A stretch of 64,000 nucleotides of DNA from Diplolepis rosae (taxonomy: Eukaryota; Arthropoda; Insecta; Hymenoptera; Diplolepididae): contig JAPYXD010000701.1 in NCBI GenBank assembly GCA_030998225.1, positions 7,920,501-7,984,500 of the forward strand. Reading direction: 5' to 3'. Below, in pieces: positions 34,512 through 46,700 of the stretch. The notes below the pieces were generated by a model. That model was not told the origin of the DNA. It worked only from the letters and a program-made list of their open reading frames with translations, and searched no databases. How positions within the stretch are numbered: position 1 is the first letter of the stretch; each line of letters begins with the position of its first letter. A program made the position numbers and the translations under genes.

Positions 34512-34965
34512 GGGCATGTAAAATTCTGTATCTTTTTTAAATTTGACCACCAAAACATAAAAGCCACCATCTAACCCACCTAACGACCACCAAACGATTC
34601 GACATCAAATTTTTAATAAACATTAAAGTGTAGTCAAGTGTAGTGGAAGTGTGAAGTTAGCACTACAATTTTCAAAATTCTATATATACTTTTAATACTT
34701 TATTTTTGACCACCAAATCCACCAAACATTAGAAAGTACCACCAGAGATGATACCACCTAACGACCACCAAACGACTCCAAAAAAATTTTTTGGAAAATT
34801 TTAAAAAGTGTAGTGCAAGTATGAAGTTAGCACTAAAATTTTATATTTTTTTATTTTCAACGACCAAACATTAAAAGCCACCACCAAACAACCACCAAAC
34901 GATTCCAAAAATAAAAAGTACGTTATTTAATAGTTGCAGTACTAACTTCACAGACATTAAGGTTT
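34512..34965. repeat. Further CCACCAAACGA repeat units right of the foldback element
   Basis: Outside the right arm the same building blocks continue: GTGAAGTTAGCACTACAATTT near 34650, ATGAAGTTAGCACTAAAATTT near 34825, and a reversed ACTAACTTCACAGACATTA near 34943, each spaced with ACCACCAAACGA or ACCACCTAACGA. The units are diverged. There is no counterpart on the left side beyond 29477. Confidence 0.7.
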
Positions 34966-35356
34966 TTGGGTTAAAACCGAGGGGTCGGACAGGGCTGACT
35001 CGGAGCTAAAGAAGATGAAAAAGAATATTTTGTTTTGCTTAGGATAAGTTAAGATTGCTCATTATACCCTTTATACTTATCATTAATTATTGATAGAAAT
35101 AGGTAATTTCAAACATACTGACAGAAAAAATATGTACCATCGATCACTTTAGAAATTCTAGATAAGATGGATTTAATTAGATGATAAATCTTCATCTGCT
35201 TCAAGTTAACTTAACCTAAAACCTAGAGGTAATTTCTTTTTTTTAAATTATTAACTTTTTACTTGGGAATTTCGAATCAACATAATTTAATAATATTAAA
35301 TACATTTTTCAAAACCGTTCCAGTCATTTTATAATCATAATATATTTCTAGATAAA
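34966..35356. other. Upstream region of the PDPR-like gene
   Basis: AT-rich, no open frame. It should contain the promoter and 5' UTR of the gene starting at 35357, but I see no unambiguous core element. Confidence 0.4.
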
Positions 35357-38300
35357 ATGTGGCGCAGATCGAAATTCTATTCTCAGTTGCTGACTGCCAA
35401 GAAATTTAAATCTCGTAAGCAGGCAAAAAATCTTGCAACAACCAAAGAAGACTTAAATAACAATAATATAGAACATGCGATTCCTCCAAAGGATTCACAA
35501 ATAGTAATTTGTGGAGGTGGCGTAATGGGAGCTGCAGTTGCATATCATTTGGCAATCATGGGACTTGGATCACAAACAGTGATTGTGGAAAGTAGTATGT
35601 AAGTAATGAAATCAAATATTTTTAGGAATATTTTAAAATTCTTAAATAAAAATTTCTAGTCAAGATTTTTTCTTCTTCAGATTAGGTGGAGGAACAACAT
35701 GGCACGCTTCCGGTTTGGTTGGGGCTTTCAAGCCAAGTCTAGCTCAAGTCAAATTAGCACAAGATAGCATAGCTCTCTATAAAGATCTTGAAAAGAAAGG
35801 ACTTCCGACTGGATGGAAACAATGTGGAAGTCTTTCTTTAGCTCGTACGAGGGATCGAATGACCGTCTTCCGAAGAATGAAAGCACAATCTGTGTAACTA
35901 CTTTTTCAATTTTTTATTACGATTCTTAAAAATCGTATGTTATTAAAAACTATAAATAATAGAAAAAATAATATTCCACAGCTCAAGAGACATCGAATGT
36001 CATTTAGTCTCTCCAGAAGAAGTACAAAAATTATGTCCATTGTTGAAAGTGGATGATTTAGTCGGTGGTTTGTGGATTCCTCACGATGGAGCTGCAGATT
36101 CTTATCAAATTTGCTTGACATTGATCGAAGAAGCCAAAAAGAAAGGTTGAGAGACTAACCGAGAATAAAATAAGAATCTTATTTGTATTATTTACATTAG
36201 CTGGTATAAATAACAAAGAAAAATTATCGATGTATTGTATTTCAGGGGTGAGAGTATATGAGAATTGTAAAGTCTCAAGGATATATAATCTAAATGGAAA
36301 AGTAAAGGGAGTAGAAACCAGTCGAGGAAGAATCGATTGCGAGCACTTTATAAACTGTACGGGCTTTTGGGCTCGCTCTGTGGGGAAATTAAGTGAGCCT
36401 CCTGTTAAAGTTTGTATTTATTCTCTAAATGATTTATGATTCAAACGTCTGAACATTACGCCTTTGAAAATGATTTCTAGGTGCCTCTGCACCCAGTGGA
36501 GCACTATTATCTTCATACGAAACCAATTGATGGTTTGGATCCGATGAGCCCTGTGGTTCGAGATTTAGATGGATATATATATTTTCGAGAAAACAAAGGT
36601 CGAATTTTAGCTGGAGGATTCGAACCAGTTGCTAAACCAGCCTTTGAAAATGGAATTATTCCTGGTCAGAGTTTAGAAGTAGAACTGAAAAATATTCAGT
36701 TTGCATTTTATATATTTTTTATTTCTAAACGTTTTTCTGATTCCAGACACTGCAGAGGAAAGGTATCTTCCTGAAGACTGGGACCACTTCCATGTTTTGT
36801 TAGAGCAAATGCTACACAGGATTCCGAGTCTGGGAGATGCTGTTTTGGAAAGATTGTGCAATGGACCAGAAGCATTTTCACCAGATTGTAAATGGATCGT
36901 CGGAGAAGCACCTGAAATGCAAAAATATTACATTGCAGCTGGAATGAAAACTGTAATTTTCATGACTATAAATTTAGTTTTCAAATTTTCTTTTAAAAAT
37001 ATTTTGATTCTTTGCGAAAGGTGGGAATATCAGCTGCTGGAGGAGTGGGAAGAGCCACGGCTGAATTAATAGTCAATGGAGAAACTTCTTTGGATATGTA
37101 CGAGTTAGATATATCTCGCTTCCTTGGTTTGCATAATAATCGAAAGTTCTTGAGAGATCGTGTCAGAGAAGTTCCTGGGATGCATTATGGTTTGCAATAT
37201 CCTCATCATGAATTCAAAACTGGTAGAAATCTGAGAACGTCTCCGATTTATTCTAAACTTAAAGAAGCTGGTGCTGTTTTTGGCCAAGTTATGGGTTACG
37301 AAAGACCAACTTGGTTTGAAGAAGATGACAATCCCGGTATTGAACTAATTTTATCGTTATTGATTTTTTATATTTTAATCAAACTATTTTTAAATTATAT
37401 TGGAATTTTTTAGATTTGAGCCCAATTGATGGATCTCGTAAGTATAAAATTGCTTACACAGACACTTTCGGAAAACCACCCTGGTTTGAACCCGTTTCTC
37501 AGGAATATGCAGCATGTCGAGAAACTATAGGATTGAGTGATTATTCATCATTTACGAAAATTGATTTATGGGTGCGTAAAATGTATTTTCATAGCGCATA
37601 TTTTGAAAATCCGATTTTCAGTACCTGCGAAGTGGGTTGAAACTGCGATTTTTAAGCCTAGGGGCGAAACTTTAAAGGTAGGGTTACAAACAACAGTTTC
37701 GACCCGCTCTACAGGTACCGAAAATCAAATTCTCAAAACAGTTGCTATGAAATAGTATATTACATTACAAGGGGCGAAACAGAGCGATTGCATGAGTGTG
37801 AAGTTTGCTCTGCCCGAGTGAAACGAGGGCTGCAATCACACGAAATGCTTTCGCTGTGTTTTGTTTCGAGTAATGTATACTATTTTTCATAGCAACTCTT
37901 CTGAGAATCTGATTGGCTGTAACTGTGGAGCGGGTTGAAACAGCGACTTTCAACCCTAGGGTTGAAAATCGTAGTTTCAACCCGCTCTACAGGTACCGAA
38001 AATCGGATTTTCAAAGGAGGCGCTATGAAAAACAATATGCATTACAAGGGACGAAACACAGCGATTGCAACGAGTGTGAAGTTTGCTCTGCCCGAGTGAA
38101 ACGAGGGCTGCAATCACACGAAATGCTTTCGCTGTGTTTTGTTTCGAGTAATGTATACTATTTTTCATAGCAACTCTTTTGAGAATCTGATTGGCTGTAA
38201 CTGTGGAGCGGGTTGAAACAGCGACTTTCAGCCCTAGGGTTGAAAATCGTAGTTTCAACCCGCTCTACAGGTACCGAAAATCGGATTTTCAAAGGAGGCG

Positions 38301-39973
38301 CTATGAAAAAATAATTTTCCTAGTTTTTCAACAATAATTGAATATGTTTCTAGTCGAATGGTTTAGAAGTGGTGAAATTTCTGCAATATCTATGCTCCAA
38401 TGATGTGGATGTTCCGATTGGAAGCATTATTCATACTGGAATGCAAAATCATAGAGGTGGATATGAAAATGATTGCAGTTTAGCAAGACTCAATGCCAAT
38501 CAGTATGTAGCTTTATGAATGTAAGACCAGATTAAGATTAGAGATACATTTTAGAAGTTTTCTGTGGATTACAGTTTCCCAAAACTAATAAACAGTAATT
38601 TTAAAAATAAATTTCATTAATTAGAAATATATTTTTAAATTGTAGTTATATGATGATTGCACCGACGATTCAGCAAACGCGATGCAAAACATGGCTTAAA
38701 AGACATTTACCTGCGGACGGTTCTGTAGCAATTTCTGATGTAACTTCTGCCTACACTGCCATTTGCATCATGGGACCTTCCACAAGAAAATTATTATCTG
38801 AACTAACTGATACGGATGTTAATCCAAAACACTTCCCATTTTTCACTTATAAGGTAATATAATTGATGCGTTCACTTTTATCTTTAATATTTTTAAGCCT
38901 AAAGAGATGTTTTTAAAAAAAAATTTCTATCAAGTAATAAACTTTATTTAAACATTAAGTATTAGTTTTTAATTATTCTAGGAATTAGATGTTGGGCTGG
39001 CCAATGGAGTCCGGACGATGAATCTAACACACACTGGTGAACTTGGATATGTTCTTTATATTCCTAACGAAGTAATTTTATGAACAGTTTTCCAGTTTCA
39101 CAGATTTTGTATTTATTAACTTATCAGATCGATAAATTTAAAAATTCCCATTTCCTGTTTTTTCAAAATTCAAAAACCTTAGAAAAATTTTCTTTACTAC
39201 CTCCAAAATAATTCATTTTTAGTTTGCTCTACACGTTTACAAAAAACTAATCGATGTAGGAACGAAATATGGAATGAAGCACGCTGGTTATTACGCGACT
39301 AGAGCTTTACGAGTTGAAAAATTCTACGCATTTTGGGGACAGGATCTCGATACGTTCACGACTCCCTTAGAATGTGGTAGAGTCTGGAGAGTTAAATTCG
39401 ACGTAAGTAGATCTCTACAATTATAGATACTTAAAAACTAAACTTGAGTTCTGAAATTTTTAGAACTAAAGAATTCTTTGTTATTATAGAAAGACATTGA
39501 TTTCATCGGAAGAGACGCCCTTTTGAAACAAAGGGAGACGGGTGTAAAGAGAAAATACGTGCAACTTTTGCTTAATGATCATGATTTGGAAATTGACACC
39601 TGGTGTTGGGGCGGAGAACCCATTTACAGAAACGGAAAATACTGTGGTATGACGACAACTACTGCTTATGGTTTCACCTTCAAAAAACAGGTAAATCAGA
39701 ATACTTACATAGAATTCGTTTCTTAAAAATGCTGAAAATAATTCCAATAAATATTTTCATCAGGTCTGTCTCGGTTTCGTTCAGAACATCGACTCAAATG
39801 GAAAAGAGCAAGAAGTAACGAACGAATATATCCTTTCGGGGGATTATGAAGTAGACGTCGCAGGAATAAAATTTCATGCTAAGTGCCACCTTCACAGTCC
39901 AAATTTGCCAACGAAGTTCCCCGATAGAGAACGCGACGCTTATCATGCAACTCGTGATCAGCAGGTTGTGTAA
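35357..39973 (+). CDS. Pdpr: Mitochondrial FAD oxidoreductase, PDPR/DMGDH family (894 aa)
   Basis: Exons: 35357-35598, 35681-35893, 35982-36145, 36246-36409, 36481-36664, 36747-36952, 37021-37336, 37414-37571, 38354-38502, 38646-38853, 38982-39071, 39223-39402, 39490-39690, 39764-39973. Phases agree throughout (2685 bases). A basic N-terminus suggests mitochondrial import. The FAD-binding GGGVMG is at 53-58 and GGGTTWHASG at about 83-92. The C-terminal half is an aminomethyltransferase-like fold (FWGQDLDTFTTPLECGR, IGRDALLKQRE). Length and the order of conserved blocks (LPEDWDHFHVLLEQML, GRNLRTSPIYSKLK, GYERPTWF) fit pyruvate dehydrogenase phosphatase regulatory subunit, which desensitises the phosphatase that activates pyruvate dehydrogenase. 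Dimethylglycine or sarcosine dehydrogenase is the alternative, and a TWH motif is shared with those. Intron 8 holds a tandem repeat. Confidence 0.85.
37572..38353. repeat. 278-bp tandem repeat array in PDPR intron 8
   Basis: ACAGGTACCG recurs at 37711, 37989 and 38267, exactly 278 bases apart, and the last two units are almost identical. Each unit contains two hairpins: GCGGGTTGAAACAGCGACTT with its complement around CCTAGGG, and ACATTACAAGGGGCGAAACA with a complementary TGTTTTGTTTCGAGTAATGT. The array looks like tandemly amplified foldback elements. Confidence 0.88.
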
Positions 39974-40026
39974 CTTAGGCTATCAGTAAATATGTAAAAA
40001 TGTACACAGAAAAAATGTGATTATTT

Positions 40027-40032
40027 AATAAA
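40027..40032 (+). terminator. Polyadenylation signal of the PDPR-like gene
   Basis: AATAAA 54 bases past the stop codon at 39971-39973. It is the first canonical hexamer after the stop. Confidence 0.65.
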
Positions 40033-40737
40033 CGACATTGGTAAGACTTTACATTGATTGTTTTGAACTCTTCCTCTCGAAATGTAAACTTACAAAAGGG
40101 ACACGTTCGTACAATGCCATAGGATTATTTTATTTACTAGCTGCGTTTAGAGTTCACATTTGGAGATTTATTCTCACTTATTCTTACGATATTGTACTCG
40201 CAGATTCTCCAAATGTATCACAGAAATCTTACAATGTAATTATTAGTCGTTTAGCTCTGGTCGTCATGTTTGACTGCCTATTACAGTAGCTTTTTATAGT
40301 AAATTAATTAACTAAAAATATCTGTTTATCATAATCTATTGAACACTGTAGTCCACCTTACAATAATCTCCAAAATCGTCTCTTTTCAATATAATTATAT
40401 ATGGTAATACCTACGGTATATAAAATACAATACTACACATTCATTGGCAAACGTCATTTATAAGACGCGATTTCGGAGACTGAATTCGTTGCCCTTCGAC
40501 GGTCGCAACGAGATCATTTATTAAAATATTAACATGTTCGTATCACGTATGACCTTAGTTTTTTCTCTCAAATCAATAGTAGTATTGTACTATTTCCTAC
40601 CTACTGAAAAAAATAATTCATAATAAATCCTAAAGTATTATACACCTAGCCGTAATTTAACAACTTTTTACACGCGACTCAGTATTTACGAGTTTACTGT
40701 ACACAAAATTGACAAGAAAAAATGATAAGACGTATTA
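40033..40737. other. Space between convergent genes, includes CNOT1 3' UTR
   Basis: Holds the end of the PDPR-like transcript and the CNOT1 3' UTR on the minus strand. A minus-strand AATAAA (TTTATT at 40517-40522) about 215 bases past the CNOT1 stop could be its polyadenylation signal. No gene seen. Confidence 0.5.
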
Positions 40738-43700
40738 TCACTCAGGAATCTCAGACTCAGGATTTGGCTGCACTTGCTTTTGAACCATACAAGAACGGGC
40801 CACCGACTCAAATAATCTGAAAAAAGCCAAGAAAACATTTTAATATTTGACTTAAAAACAATCAAAATTCAAAATAGGTATTTATTACTTTTTTAAATTA
40901 ATCGTAATAGCTTTTAACAAAATTCACTATCATTTTTGCTCAAATTAACATTTTAGTTTTTGATTGCATTAATTTTACAATATTGCTTTTTTGCATTCAT
41001 TATTTTTATAAATAATTGTAACTTTTAATGCAAAAATCTTTTTCAGAATTTAAAAAAAGTATTGATTTGAATTGCCACATTACAATTGGCAATTGAAAGT
41101 ACACTTATTTTTCAGGAGTCACTCTAGTTTCTTGATTTTATGTTATTGGATTGAAAATTTGTCTCTTTTAATAGCACAAAGGCTAATAAAATTTACGATC
41201 AATAATTTAAAATAGTTGATGATATGTCAATTAAAAAAAAAAAACTCAAATTACTTTTTCAGAAAAATCAATAACTCCGAAAATAATTTACATACTTTAA
41301 AGTTCTTCAGCTCACATTAAAGATCAATTCTCCTAATATTTTGTTAAATCATTAAAATAAATTCGATTTTTTTTTTCTAAATTCAAGCAAAGGCTGAACC
41401 TTGTTACAAAGAAGTCCCAAATTTCAAATAAAGCATTTACTCTACACATAATTAAAAAAATATATAACAGATTAATATTCTTATAGTTTGAATTAGATTT
41501 TATTATGAAGTATACTGATTTTTCAAAAAATCCTTATGAGTAACTATACATCTTAAAATTTTCATGAGTTTTTGCTCCTTAATTTAGCATTTATTTGAAT
41601 TTAAGAGGGAAAAACGAGAATTGCTGAAAAATAAGCGTCCGACGATTTCCAGCGAAAGTGTATTTCTGAATAGAAGTAGAAAAAGTACTTACTTTTCGAT
41701 TTCGGGAGCACAGTGTACGAATTCGTGTGACCAGAATTTGTATGTAGGATTTTTAATCAGTTCAATAAACGTGATTAATAATCCCCACGGATGAGGTCTG
41801 TTAACAATAAGTCTCTCTAGCAGGACCCTGGTGATCTGTTCCTGTATAGCCTCGGTATTAGCCTCAGCGAAAAGGTACAAGAGAGTACAGCTAAAGTAGT
41901 GAGTATGACTGTTTGGATATCTGAGTTGATTAGCAATCGCATTCAAGAATAAATACCGTCCTTCAGTATCCAAATCCACCGCCAAGTTCTGGAAAATATC
42001 CATATGTGCCGAGTGTGCAATCGTCGACATATTCGGCGTATGTCCTTTACTTCTGATAAATGCAATCGCTTGAGTTCCAACATATAATACAAGAGCATTC
42101 ATAAGTTGAATATTATATCTCGATCCTGCCTCTTGTGATATTTGCAAATTGCTTCTAAGTTCAGATAAGAAAGTAACAGGCGCCCGAGCCTTCAAATAAG
42201 AATCCAGCTCTTTTTTGAAATTTGGTGGTTGAATCATAGACGCAAAGTTGGTAAGTACTCTCGGTGCATGTGCTATTTCCGGCAGCATATCCACCTTCAA
42301 ATTCGGCGTGAATGGATCCGGCAAACGCATATTTCTTGGAAATGCGCTGAGGATTAAATTCCTCATTTGGATACAATTTGGTGGAATTACATCGCAAAAG
42401 CCATAGTGATAATCACAGAGGAACTCGGGAAAATCGTGGAGGAGAACCAAGAGTACTCTCAGGGTTCCCTTATAGAGGAGGGTTACTGGCTTTGCAAGTT
42501 CAGCGTTTCGTAAATAAGGTGCAAGGTATTTGAAGAGATCAATCAGTAGCTGTGCGTACATTCCCCAGCACTTTTGCTGCGGAGTGATGGCGAGCATCCG
42601 TCCAATGAAGACTCGATGAGAGACCAATTCTAACCATGCGTAACAGAAACCAGAGGCTTTTGCCGGACGAAGAATGTGCAGGGTGTGGCAGAATGCAGTC
42701 AACACTTGGAAGTTTATCGCCTCCAGGACTGGCTCCGGTGCACAGAGCTCGAGGAACAGCATTATGAAAATCCTGTAAATTAAAAAAAGATATTAGATAT
42801 TGTAAAAAAAACACTTTCAAGTTTTTAAGCTCAATATATAACTATAACTGAGGATCATTTTTTTTACATATGAAAATTTATAAGAAAACAAATTTTGAAA
42901 ACATGCATTACTAAAATTATGGGGTGGCAAAATTTAATTAGCATTATCTATTAAAGAGCCGAAAAAATAAACTCATATTTAGTTTTCTTTAATTTGAAAA
43001 TACTAGATTCCACTTATTCGATTTTTTTTTCAGCGAATACCTGAACATATCAAGTTATAATTAAGTCATTCAGATAAAATTCTCACCGGTGGTATGGAAG
43101 TTGTTGGAACTCCGTCTGGCGCATCTCGTGATCCTGGAGCAAAACTCCAGCGACGATTCCAAGGACTTTGTTCAGTAAATTAATTTTTGTGTGCGTGTTG
43201 GTAGTATCACCCGAATGTTTGACAAGAAGGGCAACGAGTCGCACGAATGCATCCAAAGTATGGAAACATTTTGCTCGGACAGCTGAAGGTGCGGCGTTGG
43301 ATTCACCAAGTGCTCGATAACACAAATCAACGCACATCTGAGTGCTAATTTTGAAAAATCTTGTGATCAGGTCGTCCGTTTTCAAGATGCCTTGAATATT
43401 CATGTGGTGAACAAAGGTTCCAAAAGCTTTTGTTGGATCTCTAGCATGAGTGGGACTATGATGCATTTGCACCCATTCTCTTAAAAGAAATTCAGTCTTT
43501 TCCATCAAACCAGGTGGATCGTCGTAGTCACGTATCTGTTTAAAATAAAAATTTAATTATTCATAATGCTTGAGATTTTTTATTCAATTAGAAGAAGATT
43601 AAAGATGACTCACCTTCGCTTGCATTATTCCAGAATGGATATGAGCCGTTGGACCTGCAGGAACTCTATCAGCAAGTACACCAGGATCGTGATTAGCCCG

Positions 43701-46700
43701 CAACGATTCTATCAAGTTTGTCAATCTGAAGAGTGAGATGCTGAAAAAGAATTTAATTTTATTATATTATTGAAACTGAGTTTATCATGAAGCAAATTCT
43801 AAAATCAGGTCTATTAATGAGATGAAGAAAGAAACTAACCCTTCAGGTGGAGCTCTGTGGTGGGCCATTCTAACGACGACTTCGATAGTGTTGAATAAAT
43901 CTGATTCTGTAACGTGAGTAGTTTGTCTCTCATCTACCAAGTAAAGTTGCACTAGCTGCATAGCGAACATCGTCGCCATGGCACTTCCACTTTCCATGCT
44001 TTGTGCGAGCGCCATGTCAAATTGTGGCAAACTTAGCAAATGGGATCTATAATAAATTATAGTAATTAATACAAGTTTAATTATAGATTTTGAATACATA
44101 ATTCAAGAAATATTCAACTTCTAACCTGATTAGACAATCCACAGCTTCAAAGTTATAACGAAATTCTTCTCTGCACTCCATCAAACAACGAGTAACGTTT
44201 TTGTTAGTCCACTGCATTCCGTAGGCTCTTGGGTCTTGAAGACATTTCAAGATTCGAAGATGTAATTCACGGGAACGAAGAATAATCTCAGAGTCCATGA
44301 CTCCACTTGAAAGAGTCGGACCATCTAGCAACCCTTCCACGGCCTTAAATAAATAACATTAAATCGATAAATGCTAGAGCTTATATTATTACTGATAGAT
44401 TAGTATTAACAAAAACTATCTACCTTTTTTAATAGCGCAGTAGCAGCATTTGTATCACGAGATCTTCTAGTGACAATGATAGCTTCGAGAAGACCATGAA
44501 GAGCTGCCTGTTGAGGTGGTGGAGCGGCAGGTCCCATCGCTGTTAGTAAAACTTCTACTTCAGCGGCAAGTTTTTCTAGCATTGATCCTATTTCATCGGT
44601 GCTAACAGCTGCTGCATAAGCAGCTACTTGTTGTGCTGCTGCAGCTGCCACTGCTGGATTCGCTGCAAATGCTGCCATTGGTCCCTGCTATAACCGAAGA
44701 GATAAACCAATGTATTCAATCAGAAATACCAAGAAAACGACGTTAAAATAATAAATTAAAATACAAATTATCTAGACTTACACTGATAGGTTTAGGCATG
44801 AATAGCGCTCTTGAATCTCGATCAGAAAGAGGTTGAAATCCAGGAATATTTCTTGCAAATTCTTCATAAACAGCCATTTGCTGAGGCGTTACTCCAGTAA
44901 GTTTCAATTTGATTGGTTCTGGCATTCGTTCAGCTTGATATTTGATCAATGGATCAAAGTATCTTCTGCCTTCCTGACGAGCAATTTTCCTTAACTCGAA
45001 CTCATTCATCAACCTCTTGTCCATTTCAGGAACCGCTTTTTCGATAGCAGTTTTTTGTACGAAAGCGCAAGCGAGTTCCATATTATCGGCAGCGATAACG
45101 TTAGCTGCTTGCTCAGCAAGTTCCTTCTGTTGTAGAGTAGGTCCAATCATAGCGCTGATGAAGTTTTGTTTCAAGTTTGTGCTGATTGAGGTCAAAATCT
45201 GATCTCTACAGGTGATCATTGCCATACCTGCGGTCAAATGTCGGACCATGTGTCTAGCTGCTTGACGCATTCTGGTTTCATCTGAATCCAGGGCGAAATC
45301 TTTCCTGACTATCTGCTCGCTTGTTGTCAATGCTATCTTGATAGATCGATCCACCACTGGATGAATCCATTCCTGAATTGCTCTTTCGATGGCTGAACGA
45401 ACGAACTGCTTCAGTTGAGGATGAGCTTGCAAAAATGGCAACTAAAAAAGTATTTTGAAGAAAAAAATTTAAAATATTTGAGACGAGTTGAGTAATTGTA
45501 AAAGATTTTAAAACTTTCTATTAGAATTAGAAGAATTCTAGATTTGGAAAGAATTGGAATATAAAAATTTATAAATGAGTTCAAACAGATGAAACTAATT
45601 TACGTACTTGATTGTTGATTGTAATATGCGGGGCAATATTAGCGATTGCACTAACTGAAATATCCATATAATTAAATCTGGGTTCTGGTGGACCAGAAGG
45701 TAACGAAGGAGTTGTATTAACAGGTGGGGCAGGTTGGGTAATCATTGTTGCAGTAGTTACTGGTCCAATCTGTTCTTCGATTTGTGCTTGTGGCTGTTGT
45801 TGTTGATTGTTGCTTGTTTCGTGTTTTTTGTTAGGATGCGACAACTGGTATTCTAAAGTACGCATCCTATCAGGATCCTTCAAATATACCGCTGGCTTTA
45901 ATTCTGAAACGTCGATACTTAAATTTTTGCAGAGTACTTCGATCTCGAATTTTAAATTCAATTTCAAATCTTGTTCCTGATGAAGTTCTGCAAGGACGTT
46001 CATGATTCCTATAGTCCAGGGGTTAGGTGGACGAAAAACTCGGCTCTTCGCACAACTCTCGAGCACCTTTGCAACGAAGGGTACGACGTAGAGTAGTTCC
46101 TGCTGGCCTTTATGATAGGCTTCAGCCAGTAAACTCTTCAAATCAATATCGACTTGCAAAATTGGTTTGTTCCTTCCTAGAGTCAGCATTCCTAGCCAGT
46201 GGCCCAAGTTTTTAAGAAGAGATCTATCAGAGAAGTTGGCTATTCCTTTATCACTTCGAAGCAGAACTTTGATGTTTCTAAATGTTTCTCTAGTGACCAT
46301 TTTGTTAACTTCTGGAACTTTTAAGCAGTCAAGGAAATTTGAATAAAGAGCGTGAAAATTCAACTCGATGCTAGCTCGTTTCATAACTAAATATTGGGCC
46401 ATCCAAGGCCAGTATTCTTCGGTGACTATCTCACGGATCTCGTCGCATTTTTGTTGCAAATTGAGCTGACTAAGGTTGTTGAAGATGAAGGCAGTTTTGT
46501 CTTGTAGAGCCTCTGGAGGAGCTGTTATTTTTTCTTCTTTATCTGTCGCCACAAGCAGGGTATCAATGTTTGTTGCATTTGCGATTGAAGGCTGAAAAAT
46601 AAATAAATATAAATACAAATTAGAGACGAGCTTATGATAGAAAAGCGTATCTAGAAATAAACCTACTCTAGTAGAAAGGGAAGCTGTAGAAGTTGTGGCA

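Noticed and set aside
37537..38258. Open frames within PDPR intron 8
   Set aside because: They lie on the 278-bp repeat units on both strands and interrupt the conserved protein. They are repeat by-products.
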